Assembly (NCBI GenBank): GCA_029747015.1
Contig: JAKOGI010003105.1
Coordinates: 1 to 64,000 of the forward strand
Source of the DNA: Carnegiea gigantea
Taxonomy: Eukaryota; Streptophyta; Magnoliopsida; Caryophyllales; Cactaceae
Direction of reading: 5' to 3'
DNA length: 64,000 bases
Below are positions 33,106 to 44,339 of this stretch, in pieces. Under the pieces are notes generated by a model that ran no database searches, had not been told where the DNA came from, and worked only from the letters and a program-made list of their open reading frames with translations. The first letter of the stretch is position 1. Each line of letters begins with the position of its first letter. The position numbers were made by a program, and so were the translations under genes.

Positions 33106-34056
33106 TGTTGGCCCGATTTTGGCTAGTTAAATCACTTTAAAGGGGGTGTGAATAGGGCGATGATCAAAGTCTCAAAATAATCAAAATAGAAATGCGGAAA
33201 GTACGTGTGGGCAAGACATGAGTAATTTTTAATGAGGTTAGCCTGAACCAGGCTTAGTCCCTGCCTAGAGTTCCCTATCTCTAGGATCAATACAATTTTA
33301 TTAGGATGGATTATACAACTCTAGAGTACACCTACTCTAAGTTTTAAACTATAAGTTGATCCTTCAATAGGTCATTGGTAGAGTTGACCCTTCAACTTTA
33401 TAATCTCACCCTACTTACAATTTGAACAATGCAACTTGAATAAATGTAAAGCAAGTTAAAGCGTAATGATGCAAGTGAGTATTGAGTATGACAATTACTT
33501 GTGCTCTCTTTCTTGTGTTCCTCAGCTGCAAAATCTTCCCTTTTATAACAAAAACAGTTGAAGAAACCCTTACTTTTAAATATGAAAGGAAAATCTTCGG
33601 CTGATCTTTAAGCCCTTGAAATCCAGTTTCAAGGCCTTCAACCGCAACTAATTTTTAATAACAGCTCCAAATCTTCAACGGCTACCTTGCTGATTTCTTG
33701 CAACAGCTAGTTGATGCTAAAAATTTGTTAGTGCTATTTTTAGGCTAAGCAACAAGTAAAATTGAATTTCAAAAGATATGGCCATATTTAGAGAATCATA
33801 ATCTCATATTCAAATTTGAATCATACAATATAATATCATAAATGTTACATATTCAAATTTGGATATTAAATAATCTCAAAGATATTATGACACCTTATAT
33901 AAAATCAATTAATCCAACATCCACTTCACATTTAAACAATAATAATTATTAAGATAATTCAAATGTAATATGGTCAATATGTCAATTGATTAATCTCTTT
34001 TTGTCTTTCATCAAAACATATTAAAAAACTCAATGTGAGCTTTAAGAAAGCTAATA
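33106..34056 (-). repeat. 5' LTR of the minus-strand Copia (951 bp)
   Basis: Pairs with 29440-30405. On the plus strand it begins TGTTGGCCCGATTTTGGC and ends at AAGCTAATA, next to the GATTC duplication. Confidence 0.92.
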
Positions 34057-34252
34057 GATTCGATAATTTGTTAATTAACTTACCATTACCTAATCATGTA
34101 TACTTTATTAATTGGCCGATTCTAACACGAATACAAGTTGGTCCATTACCAAACACTGACAACAAGTTCGAGACCAATTAGAAGGAAATCAAATGAAAAA
34201 ATATTATAAATATACAAGATATTACAATTATTTATTAATTATGACATCAAGA

Positions 34253-35046
34253 TTTTAGACCTATTGAATCTGAGTTGGATTTGGATCTGGATCTGAGACT
34301 TTGAGACCCAAACCCGACCTTGGACCCGTATACAGACCCGTTTATTTATTTATTTTTTGACCGTGCGTCGTTATTTTGCCTAGGATTTTTTTGTCTTCTG
34401 TGTTTTGAGACTTTTGAGTACCTCAGACCTTTACTCTCCCTCTCCGTCCATCTCTCCTAGAATTCTCAACCAGTCAGCCACTCAGCCCACAGTTCGCATA
34501 TGTCGTCTTCCCTCCACGGCTCCACCGATTGTCGTCATCCGGCACCGGTCGTCGTCATACACCTTCACGGTCGGCGCTACAAATTCACACGTTTTGAGCC
34601 TTTCATATTATGGACTTTGTAATTTGATTTCAGCTTGTAGACTGAGGTTTGGTAATTGATAGGGTATGTATGGATATTAGACAACTTATTTGGCTTATAT
34701 TTAGTGACTTATTGGAGGATAGTGGGCCACTATCAGTAATTTCTACTTATAATTTAGTATTTTGCTATGTGTTATGGTGGTAAAGTTAATTAGATGATAA
34801 AATTTTATGTATGTACTTTTTTTTTTTTGGTGCGAACATAAGAAAGTGAAAAAAAACGACTCAAAGTAGCAGGACCGTTTAAAGACCCGCTAGACCCTTT
34901 AGATCCAGAGGATCCAAGTCTGGATCTAAATTTTGTAGACCCTGCAAATTTAGATCGGATCTGGATTCAGGTCTGAAAAATGGATCTGGATTTGGATCTT
35001 GGTGGACCCGATCCATACTCAATCCATTTCTATCCCTATTTAAGAC
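34253..35046. mobile_element. Probable hAT-like MITE with promoter-like or gene-like core
   Basis: The right end TCTATCCCTA (opposite strand TAGGGATAGA) is hAT-like. Flanks TTTTAGAC and TTTAAGAC match at 7 of 8 positions. GGATCTGGATC/AGACCCG subterminal motifs occur at both sides. The left terminus is poorly conserved. The core, 34380-34640, is CT-rich and less AT-rich, with an 84-codon open frame rich in Ser/Pro, possibly a captured gene start. Confidence 0.45.
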
Positions 35047-35411
35047 TAGATATTTCATGCCTATTTTCTAAATTGCGTCATTTATAAGTTATATATGACT
35101 TTATTTTATGGGAATGAATTTGAAAAAGAGTGAGTACCATCGTCTAATATGCAAAGGGATGCAATAGTTATATAAGATCTCTCTAAACGATTCATTATAA
35201 TGAACAACTATTATTGCTAAGGGGGCAAAATTAAAGAAAAATAAAACATAAGGATATAATATTCGGGTTGAATGAACGGATTTGGATTCGGATTGGATTT
35301 GACCCAAAACTTTGTGGATTTTTCGAGTTCAGGTCGAAAAAATCGTGTTCAAAATAAAAAACTTTCGGGCGGATTTGGGTCGGGTAAGTTTTTGGCAGGT
35401 CTAGTAATAAC

Positions 35412-35658
35412 GCCAAATTTCAAGTATTGCTTTGGTTCCCATGTCTTCTATAGCTGAACAATCCTCTAGCTAAAGTTTGTAGCCCAAACTGTTATATTCC
35501 CTATCTTTCTTTCTACCCCTTTCATCCCTTGAGTTATAAGTCTTGTTGAAAACAATCTGATGAATGCCTACCACTTATTCGATAAAATTCCTCAAAGATT
35601 ATCCCTGTTTGGGATGAATGAAATGAAATCATAACCCATCACCCATAACCATGATTCC
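35412..35658. other. Middle part of the block that splits unit B/C
   Basis: Unit-unrelated sequence between the hAT element and the foldback. No coding content recognised. Confidence 0.35.
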
Positions 35659-35937
35659 AAATATGTTACGGTCCAATTGCAAAGTATGGGACTTGAGTCC
35701 CATATCGATCATATGAGGGGTTGATGTGGGGTTTATATAGGCTTTGGGTTCTCTCAACCCTTGAGCTAGCTTTTGGGATGGGCTCTTCTAAAGTTCTGTA
35801 TCAATTGATATCAGAGCCCATCCCAAAAGCTAGCTCAAGGGTTGGGAGAACCCAAAGTCTATATAAACCCCACATCCCCCCATATGATCGATGTGGGACT
35901 CAAATCCCATACTTTGCAATTGGACCGTAACAAAATA
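35659..35937. mobile_element. Palindromic LTR-like foldback with TG...CA ends and 5-bp duplication
   Basis: 35664-35932 begins TGTTACGGTCC and ends GGACCGTAACA. The two arms of about 120 bp are near-perfect inverted copies around a 26-nt loop (35787-35812). AAATA flanks both sides (35659-35663, 35933-35937). Each arm holds GGGTTTATATAGGC (TATA-like) and GGGATGGGCTC. ATATCAGAGCCC beside the loop resembles a primer-binding site. TG/CA ends and a 5-bp duplication point to integrase, not a DNA transposase. Confidence 0.85.
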
Positions 35938-36103
35938 CCATCCATCAATCATTACTCTTTCTCCCCCTCTCCTTCAGAGCAAAGAAAAAGGGGTACCATA
36001 ATTGATCAATGCACGAGGAGCCCATGAATTATATGGTTCCAGGTATGTCCATAGTTGAAAAAGTCAGGCTACAGCCTTGTTGGATTTCATCACCAACATC
36101 TAA
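35938..36103. other. Block sequence between foldback and gene fragment
   Basis: On the minus strand the frame of the next feature can be followed past its stop (LDVGDEIQQGCSL near 36060-36100), so part of this may be decayed coding sequence. Confidence 0.35.
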
Positions 36104-36365
36104 TTAAGCTTTCACGTCTAGAAATAAATTCTGTTCAAGAGTAACTTCCCTTCTATCATACACCATTACACCCAACGTCCATCCATGCTTTGATAGAAAT
36201 TCCAAATTATTCGGCCGCTTTTGCCCCTGCATTGTAACTGCCCTTCCCTTCTTTAGAGTTTTCGCAATTCTTTGGATAGCAACATTTTCCTTGTCGATGA
36301 CCGCAACAGCTAACTTACCCAATTCAAGGGCCTTCTTGGCAATTTGATGTGGCTATCTGTCTTGT
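36104..36365 (-). pseudogene. Unrecognised host-gene fragment
   Basis: The minus-strand frame reads HQIAKKALELGKLAVAVIDK, then ENVAIQRIAKTLKKG, KRPNNLEFLSKHGW, TLGVMVYDRREVTLEQNLFL, to a TAA at 36104. After the stop the same frame goes on with plausible protein sequence, as if TAA replaced a sense codon. The composition is that of a real, soluble mixed alpha/beta protein, unlike the surrounding repeats. It is cut at 36367 where unit C begins. I do not recognise the family. Confidence 0.5.
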
Positions 36366-36970
36366 AACCGAACAACTCTTTAATATGTTTGACTAATTGG
36401 CTTTTTGTGTTAGTTTTTCACCCCAAAAAGTTATTTTCAAAAGGCTAATTTCAGCAGTTTTTTATGATTAGTTTCTTGAAACTTAGCTTTTTCTCTGTCA
36501 CCTTCTTTAGATTTAGCTATGGGCCAAACAATTTTTCATAAAACAGCTAATGTAAACAATCAATATAAACAATTAATATAATTGACTAATATAAACAATT
36601 AATATAATTGACTAGCTAAGAAATAACAAACTGGTATAAGTTGGCTAGCAACTAAATGGGGTCATAATTGAGTATAAACCTAAGTTTTTAGTAACAATTC
36701 TCAAAAACTTTTACCAATACTAGTAATTGACAATTAGTTTATTAATACAGTAATACCACCCTCATATATATCACATACAACGATATATATCACCATCTAG
36801 TTTGCATCTTATCTCAAAATAAGTTAAAACAATATCATAAGACATAAATCACAATCAAACAGTAGGTAACAAAAATGTGCGACAAACTGATAATATGTCA
36901 CTTCATAGCAACAATACCTAACTAAGAAAAACAAATTCATGTGGTGGCTAGCTCAATTGAAAACATTTGT

Positions 36971-37180
36971 GTAATATTTAGTCAGATGCAATCAACCTGA
37001 TAATGCAAATAAGTTTGTAATTATTTTTTCGTTACCTTGTTTGGTTGTATGACTATATTGTAATAAAAAACTATTTTGCAATTATAATTGCCACAAACTA
37101 AGTAATGATAATTACATTGCAAAGTTGATTGCATTACATTATCATTACATTATATCCAACCAAACATCATATTAAATTCT
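36971..37180. repeat. MITE-like insertion in unit C
   Basis: Absent from units A and D, which run from GAAAAC(A/T) straight to TCTTAAACACTGG. Inverted relative to 3531-3750. Ends contain TGTAATATTTAGTCAG and CCAACCAAACATCA. Confidence 0.65.
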
Positions 37181-37754
37181 TAAACACTGGCACATATGGC
37201 ACAACTGTAATCCAATAGACCCGAAATCTTTTATTGTCAACTCTTGTTGGATCCAGCATTGATGAATGCAGGCATCAGTTAGATGAAAAGGAATTGTACC
37301 AATCTATATATAAGGACGGACAACTACATATAATTTACTCTACGTGTTAAGCATTCAAGATAGCCATTATTTGACAAGTGAAGGTATTAGCTTTTTGAGA
37401 GGGGTTTTGCAGAATCTCGACTATTTCCAATTTTATTTATTGACTTGTGATTTGTTATATTGTGAAATCTCTCATAGAGAGTGCAAAAATATTGGATGTT
37501 ACTTGTTAGTTATATAGAATGAATCACTTCTAAAAGGCTACTTAAAGAAATTGAGATTAATTAGCAATAAATTTAAAATGGATTGTTGTAGATTCTATTG
37601 TTGCTTAAAGGTTGGTTTTTTGTAATAAGTAATACCAATGAAAGTTGTTATATTTTTGAATTTATCAAAAAAAATGATTAAAAAAATTAAATATATGTCT
37701 TAAAACTGAGAATTTGAATGTTAATCTATGTACTTTTTATGTTATACATGCATT

Positions 37755-37992
37755 AGTCAAAGTAATTAGGATTATGTGGCTTTATGTTATAGATGCAGTA
37801 GTCAAAGAAACTAGGAAAAAGAGGCTTTGTTAATAAGGTTTTTCCTGGATATTTTATATCAGGATCTGATATAGATATAGCGTTATTACTTCCCCTCTTG
37901 CCTCTTAAAAAAAGATCAATCGGAAGATCCGGTGCTTTTAGTAGAAGAAAAGTGTAAAAAATCTTCTTAATTATTTCTAGTAAAATTTTCAA
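37755..37992 (-). other. Open frame kept in unit copies C and D
   Basis: The minus-strand frame contains IDLFLRGKRGSNNAISISD then DIKYPGKTLLTKPLFP and FFDYCIYNIK (37780-37920). The D copy (58938-59078) encodes the same stretch with 9 differences in 47 residues and no stop. Copy A has lost this region. It may be a captured exon or chance conservation. Family unknown. Confidence 0.35.
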
Positions 37993-38319
37993 CTACATTT
38001 TGATAGCATGATGGATCAAATACTTACACTACACAAGTACTCAACCACGCTATTGAAATTACTTTAATCGCCTATTTACGATTAAATTTTTAAAGGCAGA
38101 AAAAGGGGTTGGGTGTAGGGATATAAATGGGTATGGAAGTGACAACTCAATTCATGACAGCTTCTGAATTACTCTCTGCGCTTCACGTAGTAGTAAATTT
38201 GGCTTGTTACCATTTTTAACATCATAATTCATAAACAACGTAATTTTGCTTCTTCCTTCAGCCTTCAGGACACATGAGACTTTTGCCAATGAATCTTGTT
38301 AATAATTAGCTGCGGCATA

Positions 38320-38320
<1 letters not shown>

Positions 38321-38386
<66 letters not shown>

Positions 38387-38450
38387 ACAACTACTACTAC
38401 TATTATTACAACAACAACCACAACAACAACAATAATAATAATATATTTTA
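38321..38450. repeat. (ATT)n microsatellite with ACT/AAC runs
   Basis: About 65 bases of pure ATT, then ACT, AAC and AAT triplet runs. It has a counterpart in D (60841-60940). The poly-Asn and poly-Tyr open frames here are artefacts. Confidence 0.95.
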
Positions 38451-38860
38451 TTGTCTGAATCAGTAAGCCTTACAAAATATATTATTTGTAAACAGTTTTT
38501 GAAGAACAATATTACTAATGAGTAAATAATAGTGAGTGACACTATATATGTTAGTAAACAAACTCCAAACATACAGTATCTTTATACATACACCCATAAA
38601 TATGATATAAAACCATTAAGGTTAAGTGTGCATGCCATGTGGATAGATTACTATTGCAAGTCGTCGTCGTCGTGATGAATGTTTAATTGATGCCTTGAAG
38701 CCGATACCATGCAAATTAAATATGCAACATATATGAAGATGTTAAATCTTGTTAAGGAGGACTGCTTTTGAAAGTAATTTAATTGTCAATGCCGTCTTTT
38801 TAATTTCCTCTTTTTGATAATTGGGTTGAAGGTTGACCTCTGGATCATATTAATCAAATC

Positions 38861-39259
38861 ATATATATCTATGCACTTATTTTTGGGTTTTAAAGTTGAG
38901 TTCTAAAAGTTCTAAAGATGAGTGTTACATGTGTCATTAATTTTTTTTTATATTAAAATTTTTATTTTAAGGCGTCGTTTAAAACTAGAATTTTTTTTTT
39001 TTGGTTGAACAATGTTCACATAAATGTAAAATTATAATAAGAAGACGAATAAGGTATATGAAGTGTTTTTTGGATTTGTTTATTTATTAATATATTATAA
39101 GTCATAATTCTTCAAGTACCATTAAAACACTCACTATTGTAGCCAAAATTTAATAGGAGTCAATTCAATATATTAACCTATAAATTGTACCGATACAATA
39201 TAAAACTAGCTAATAAAAAATTATTAATTAAAGGTAGAATATACGAGAATTTAGTATAG
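38861..39259. other. Sequence of unit C absent from D
   Basis: AT-rich, no features. After the SIRE element the sequence goes on at 49228. It is missing from D between about 61345 and 61352. Confidence 0.4.
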
Positions 39260-39264
39260 AAAAG

Positions 39265-40650
39265 TGTTGACCCAGTTAATGTGTAAGGTTTTGATGATGA
39301 CAATCCAAATGAACTAGTCAATATGTTGTACTATGAGTTATGTATTGTGCCTGAGTTGTATGTTAAGATAGGATCCGGAGAATGCATGGAGCAGTTCGAA
39401 TGAGCATAGAGCATCAAAGTTGATAACATGCGCAAGAATCTGAGAACACTCCCTCATAACAGTTCTGGGAGTGGAAGCATGGATCTACATAAGAAGCCCA
39501 ACTGATAACAAGAGTCTGAAAATATTACCTCAAAACAGTTCTGAGCACAGAGCATGGAACATCAAAATCATATCCAAGGAGTTCAGCTGATAACAAGAGT
39601 CTTAGGCTTAGTATTTGATTTTATTTTTTAGATTCTTGTTAATATGCTAATTAGAAGGTCTTAACTTAGCGTTTGCTTTGAAAGTTTTTTTTAAGTACTT
39701 CAGAATACTGCCTCAGAACAGTTTTGAAAAGTCAGGTCTGTGATGTTCTGACATCAAAGACAAAAAACGAATCTCAAAATTTTAGAGTTTTTCTTTACTG
39801 ATGATTTTTGGGAAATAAATGGGAGTATATTAAGTCGGTTAAGTCTAAAATGATTTCCTTCCTTGATTAAGAGATTTAATTTTATCTCCTAAAGGAAGAA
39901 TATTTTCCAAAGATTTGATCCTATCTTCCAAAGATTTCCCGAAGATTTTCCAAATATTTAAGCATATCTTTTAAAGAAGTTTGATAACTCCTAGTTTTAT
40001 AGAATGGTTAAGATTGTGGAAAAATATGGGAGATTGTCTTTTTGCACGGCAAGCACAAATCCAGCTATTTAAGTGGCTCTCTCCTTCATTCTTTCTCAAG
40101 GTTTTCCAAGGGTTTAAAATTATCTTTGTGAGTCTGAATTTTCTGAGAGAAAACTTTCAAAGAGAGTGCTAAATCGAGTCTTTCATATTGGCATCATAGG
40201 GTTCGTATTGTACCTTGCATTCAGCTTGTTTAGAAGCATTCAAATAAGGTGTCTTACTATTTCTTTTTTCATCATTGAATCAAGAAATTGTCCAAGTCTT
40301 AGGAGACGTTGGACGTGGTCTCTAAGGAGACTTTGGACTTGGTATCCGTGTAACTAGGGTCTCGGTGTAGACTAGTTTCGTGTGTTACGTGTGTAACGAA
40401 TTCGGCCCGTTTAGTGAAAGTGTTGCTGAAATCCCACAGTGGTGGGTTGTGGTTTTTATACCTCAATTGGGCTAGAGGTGGTTTTTCACGTAAAAATATT
40501 GTGTCTCCTTTATTGTTTCGCAATTATACTTGTTTCTGCCTTACTGCAAACACGCGTTCCAAACAGTTCTGACGAGTGTTTTGAGAAAACCAAAAAAAAC
40601 TAGTAGACACGATTCCCCCCTCTTATATCCTTGTGTGAGTAAATCTAACA
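39265..40650 (+). repeat. 5' LTR of the SIRE-type element (1386 bp)
   Basis: TG...CA ends; followed by the primer-binding site. Contains TGATAACAAGAGTCT repeats and one GGACGTGGTCTCTAAGGAGAC-like motif near 40312 (given here to mark the region that is expanded in the 3' LTR). Confidence 0.93.
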
Positions 40651-40669
40651 AGTGGTATCAGAGCAGAGT
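40651..40669 (+). promoter_or_regulatory. Primer-binding site
   Basis: AGTGGTATCAGAGCAGAG immediately after the 5' LTR; initiator Met-tRNA type. Confidence 0.85.
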
Positions 40670-40708
40670 TCTCATAATTAGGTTAACACCTTGAGAGATC
40701 TTGAAAGA

Positions 40709-42620
40709 ATGAGTGCACCACAAGGAATCTTAGAAGGCCAATCTGTGATCAGACCTCCATATTTCAATTGATAGCACTACAACTGGTGGAAAAATCGAAT
40801 GGAGAACTATATCCAAGTTAAGGATTATGAGTTGTGGATGCTCATTGTGAATGGCCCTTGCATTCCAGTGAAATTCACAACTGATGGGAAGACTGTTCCT
40901 AAGGAGCCGAAGGAATTCGACTCATACGACTTCAAGAAGATGGAGAAGAATGTCAAGGCTAAGAAACTGCTGTATTTTGGACTCGGATCTGACGAGTACC
41001 CTTGCATCTTAGAGTGTGAATCCGCAAAAGAGATATGAAATGCTCTTCAGATAGCTCACGAAGGAACAAATCAAGTCAAGCAATCCAGAATCAAACTATT
41101 AGTAAGGAAGCATGAGCTATTCGAGATGAGCAATAAAGAGACAGTTATGGACATGTATACTCGGTTTACCCATATCACTAATAAGTTAAAATCGTTAGAA
41201 AAATCCTTTACCACTGAAGAGTTGGTAAGGAAGATCCCATGAATTTTGCCTCAATCATGGGAATCAAAAGTCACTGCTATCCAAGAAGTCAGGAAGATGA
41301 ATGAGATCTCCTTGGATGAGCTTATTAGGAATCTACACGTATGAACTAAGAAGGAATTTCCAGATGAAGGAAGAAGTGAAGAAAGACCGAGGACTAGCAC
41401 TAAAAGCTAGAGAATGCGACAGCTCAGATTTCGATAAAGAAGGAATGGCCATGATCGCTCAAAAGTTCAAAAAATTCTTCAAAAAGGTCGAGAGCAAACA
41501 CAAAAAATGGCAATACCAGCAAGGCTAAGAACAGCGATTGAGATTAGTTCTCAAGATGCTTTAAGTGTGAAAGGCAAGATTGTGTTATGAAGAATTGCCC
41601 CTTGCTGAAGGAAGAACAGCAGTCAGAACAGGTCCGAACCAGAGACAAAAAGATGCAGTTAACTAATGCTGAAAAACAGTTCACCAAGGCAATAATGGCA
41701 GCTTGGGGTGATACTTCAGAAGAAGAAGAGGACTCTCAAGATAGAGAGGAAGCAATAGCTCTTATGGCCCGAAGAGAATCTGATTTAGATTCTGATTCAA
41801 TCGAGAGTTTGTCCCAACTCAAGAAAGAGGTACATAATCTTAGCAAGAGAAAGCTTGAAAAATAGTTTTTACATTGATGGAAGAATGTGAGATAGTAAAT
41901 TCTGAAAATTACATGCTTAAAAATACCTGCTCAGGTTTAGAAAAGGATGTTAAAAGACTGGAAAGAAAGAAGCAAGAACTTGGGTATATGAATGAGTTTC
42001 TCACTTGTGAAAAATTCAAAATTGATGAAAAAGTTCTTGTTTTATGCAATGAACTAGACACCCTTAAGGATCTTATGAACAAGAGAGAAGAAGTGTTTAA
42101 CACTGATCTCTCAAACCTAGAAGAAGAGTCTCGAGAACTGAAACTTAAGATAGAATTATTGGTGAGTAAAAATAATCAGTTGCTTGAAAAGGTTCAAAAA
42201 GCCGAAACTGACCTTGTTTAGAATAAGCACAGGAACAGTTCCACAGAAATACTTAGGATAGAAGCCTTGATAAATGAAAATAGATAGTTGCTTGAAAAGC
42301 TCCATAAGGCCGAATCTGACCTTGCTTAGAACAGGTGCTAGAACAGTTCCTCAGAAGTATTTAATTGGTTAAACACTCACCATAGTTATAATAAAAAGGG
42401 ACTAGGATTTGTGAGTAGGCGTGTCACTAAACCAGCAAACAAAAAATATGTTGGACTTCTAGAAAATATAGTTTGTTTTCAGTGTGGTAAGACTGGCCAT
42501 TATCGATATGCTTGCTCCTTGAGAAATAGGGCCGTAGAGAGAAACTCAGTGTATGTTAAGCAAATATGGATTAGAAAAGATGAGTTAATGTCCATGTCAA
42601 AGAAAATGGGACCCAAGTAG
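40709..42620 (+). pseudogene. SIRE gag: UBN2, knuckle, coiled coil, second knuckle
   Basis: Starts at 40709 (MSAPQGILEGQSVIRPPYFN), then two adjacent stops where FNGTHYNWW would be expected, then MENYIQVKDYELWMLIVNGP and the UBN2 region to about 41340 in broken frames. Knuckle 1 (41557-41598) reads CFKCERQDCVMKNC, with Cys at the His position. 41587-42221 encodes an acidic segment (TSEEEEDSQDREE) and a long Leu/Lys/Glu coiled coil. Knuckle 2 (42474-42515), CFQCGKTGHYRYAC, is intact. Several stops and frame changes remain. Confidence 0.9.
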
Positions 42621-42652
42621 ATCTGGGTTCTCAAGACAAACACTTAATTGTT

Positions 42653-44212
42653 TTGCAGGCTAAAGTGAGAAGAGGCAATCAACTATGGTTCTTGGATAGT
42701 GGTTGCTCAAGGCATATGAAGGGAGACAAATCAAACTTCCTCTCACTTACAGCTTTTGATGGAGGGAGAGTGGCATTTGAAAATGGCAAATCTGAAAAAA
42801 TTATCGGTGTAGGTAAGATAGGTAAATCACTTCCTCACTCTATTGATAATGTGAACTTGGTTGATGGGTTACAATATAATTTGCTAAGTGTGTCTCAATT
42901 ATATGATAGAGGTAATCATATTGAATTCTCTTCAGATCAATGCTTGATTACCAATGTCAATTCTGGTAGTGTTGTGTTGAGGGGGAAGCAACACAACAAT
43001 GTGTATAAAGTGTATATTCTTTCGCTTCTCTAAAATCATTTGACTTGTTTAAGTGCTCTTGATAACGATGTTATGCTTTGGCATAAGAGGCTAGTTCATG
43101 CAAGCTTTTCTCTTTTGAATAAACTTATTTCTAAGGACCTAGTAGTTGGACTACCTTTCATCAAGTACAATGATGACAAGGTATGCGACGCTTGTGCTAG
43201 AGGAAAACAAGTTATGACTTCTTTCAAGTCAAAGAACTATGTTAGCACTTCCCGACCTCTTGATTACTACTACAAGTTAGGACTTCCATCAAGTAAAGGT
43301 GGGAAGAGGTATGTGTTTGTTATAGTGGATGATTACTCTCGTTTCACTTGGACTTTATTTTTGGCATCGAAAGATGAATCATTTGAGAAGTTTCCTGTGC
43401 TTCTCAAGAAAATTGAAAAGCGAGTAGGACACTCATTAGTAAGTCTTAAGTCTGACCATGGCGAAGAATTTGAAAATTCGAGCTTCATTGATTATTGTAA
43501 TAAACACGGTATAGATCACAACTTTTCTGCCCCCAGAACACCCCAACAGAATGGGGTGATAGAGCGTAAAAATTGGACTCTAGAAGACATAACTAGGACT
43601 ATGCTTATCGCTAGTGGTCTTCCTAGAAACTTTTGGGTCGAGGCATTGAACACACCGTGTTATATTATTAATAGATGCATGATCAGACCCATATATAACA
43701 AGACTCCTTATGAACTTTTCAAGGGACGAAAATCCAATATTATGCACTTAAGGGTGTTTAGTTGCAAATGCTATGTGCGCAATAATGGGAAGGAATTTTT
43801 GGGAAAGTTCGACCATAGGAGTGATGAAACCATGTTCTTAGGGTACTCCTCACACAGTAAGGCATACAAAGTGTTTAACGAAAAAATCTTGTGTGTTGAG
43901 GAGAGTGTGCATGTATTGTTTGATGAGACTAACTCTGTGGTTAAGCATGATACACAGGATGAAGAGTTTGAACTTGGTCTTGTAAGAAAAGAACTCTCGC
44001 TCACTCAAAGCTCCATAGTTGATAAAGGTAAGGCTCCTGCAGGTGAACTAAGTCCTGGAACTGGTAATTTGGAAGGTACGCAGGGAGCAAACCAGTCAGG
44101 AGAAAGCATTATTGTACCTGAACAGAAGTGGCCCACTCAACCCGATTATTCCCGAACTAATATGGGAACAGGCACCAGAACAGTTCCAGAACCTGTTTCA
44201 CCAAGTACCTAG
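42653..44212 (+). pseudogene. SIRE protease and integrase
   Basis: Protease: LWFLDSGCSRHMKGDKSNF (42653-43033), with the DSG active site. Integrase (43040-44212): LWHKRLVHASFSLLNKL, CDACARGKQ (zinc-binding), core with D139 (LKSDHGEEF) and E175 (NGVIERKNW) of the frame from 43040, 35 residues apart. The first catalytic Asp is missing: where (H/M)DLFGP is expected the frame reads DYYYKLGLPSSKGGKRY. HLRVFSCKCYV and MFLGYSSHSKAYKVFN close the domain. A stop at about 43032 separates it from protease. Integrase is therefore inactive as read. Confidence 0.93.
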
Positions 44213-44339
44213 GAGAGATTGGTAAGTATATCTGTGGATAGATTTATTCCACGACCCTGGAAGCACCAAAGCTTGCACCCCCTTGACCAGATCATGTCTG
44301 ACATTAATACAGGGGTACAAACCAGATCCAAACTTAGAA

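Larger units (their letters stand above)
29435..34061 (-). mobile_element. Gag-only Copia element on the minus strand
   Basis: The element is 29440-34056 with the 5-bp duplication GATTC (29435-29439, 34057-34061). Read on the minus strand: 5' LTR 34056-33106, primer-binding site, gag remnant, a long non-coding stretch with a hAT MITE, polypurine tract, 3' LTR 30405-29440. No protease, integrase or RT is found, so it would depend on another element. The terminal CA of the 5' LTR (plus-strand right end) has become TA. Confidence 0.93.
28977..35411. mobile_element. hAT element with nested insertions, perfect 8-bp target duplication
   Basis: The element is 28985-35403. The left end TAGACCTGTC and right end GGCAGGTCTA are inverted repeats, flanked by GTAATAAC at 28977-28984 and 35404-35411. 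Its own sequence (28985-29434, 34062-34252, 35047-35403) is rich in GGGTTAAA/GGGTCGG-type subterminal motifs and has no transposase. Copia (29440-34056) and a hAT-like element (34261-35038) are inserted in it, inflating it to 6.4 kb. Confidence 0.88.
36368..38860 (+). repeat. Duplicated unit, copy B/C, right half (C)
   Basis: Resumes the unit from AACAACTCTTTAATATG and parallels D from 54965 and, from 37200, copy A from 25160. It extends beyond A's end: GACACATGAGACTTTTGCC, (ATT)n, AACAGTTTTTGAAGAACAAT, TACAAGTCGTCGTCG, and GATAATTGGGTTGAAGGT, all shared with D up to about 61340. It carries its own MITE (36971-37180). Confidence 0.85.

Noticed and set aside
34405..34659. 84-codon ORF as a real gene
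   Set aside because: Ser/Pro/Leu-rich, inside a hAT-like element, not continued by any downstream exon I can see. Kept only as a possible captured fragment.
38306..38572. ORF with poly-Asn and poly-Cys runs
   Set aside because: Translation of the ATT/ACA microsatellite. The same applies to 60766-60954 (poly-Asn/poly-Ile).
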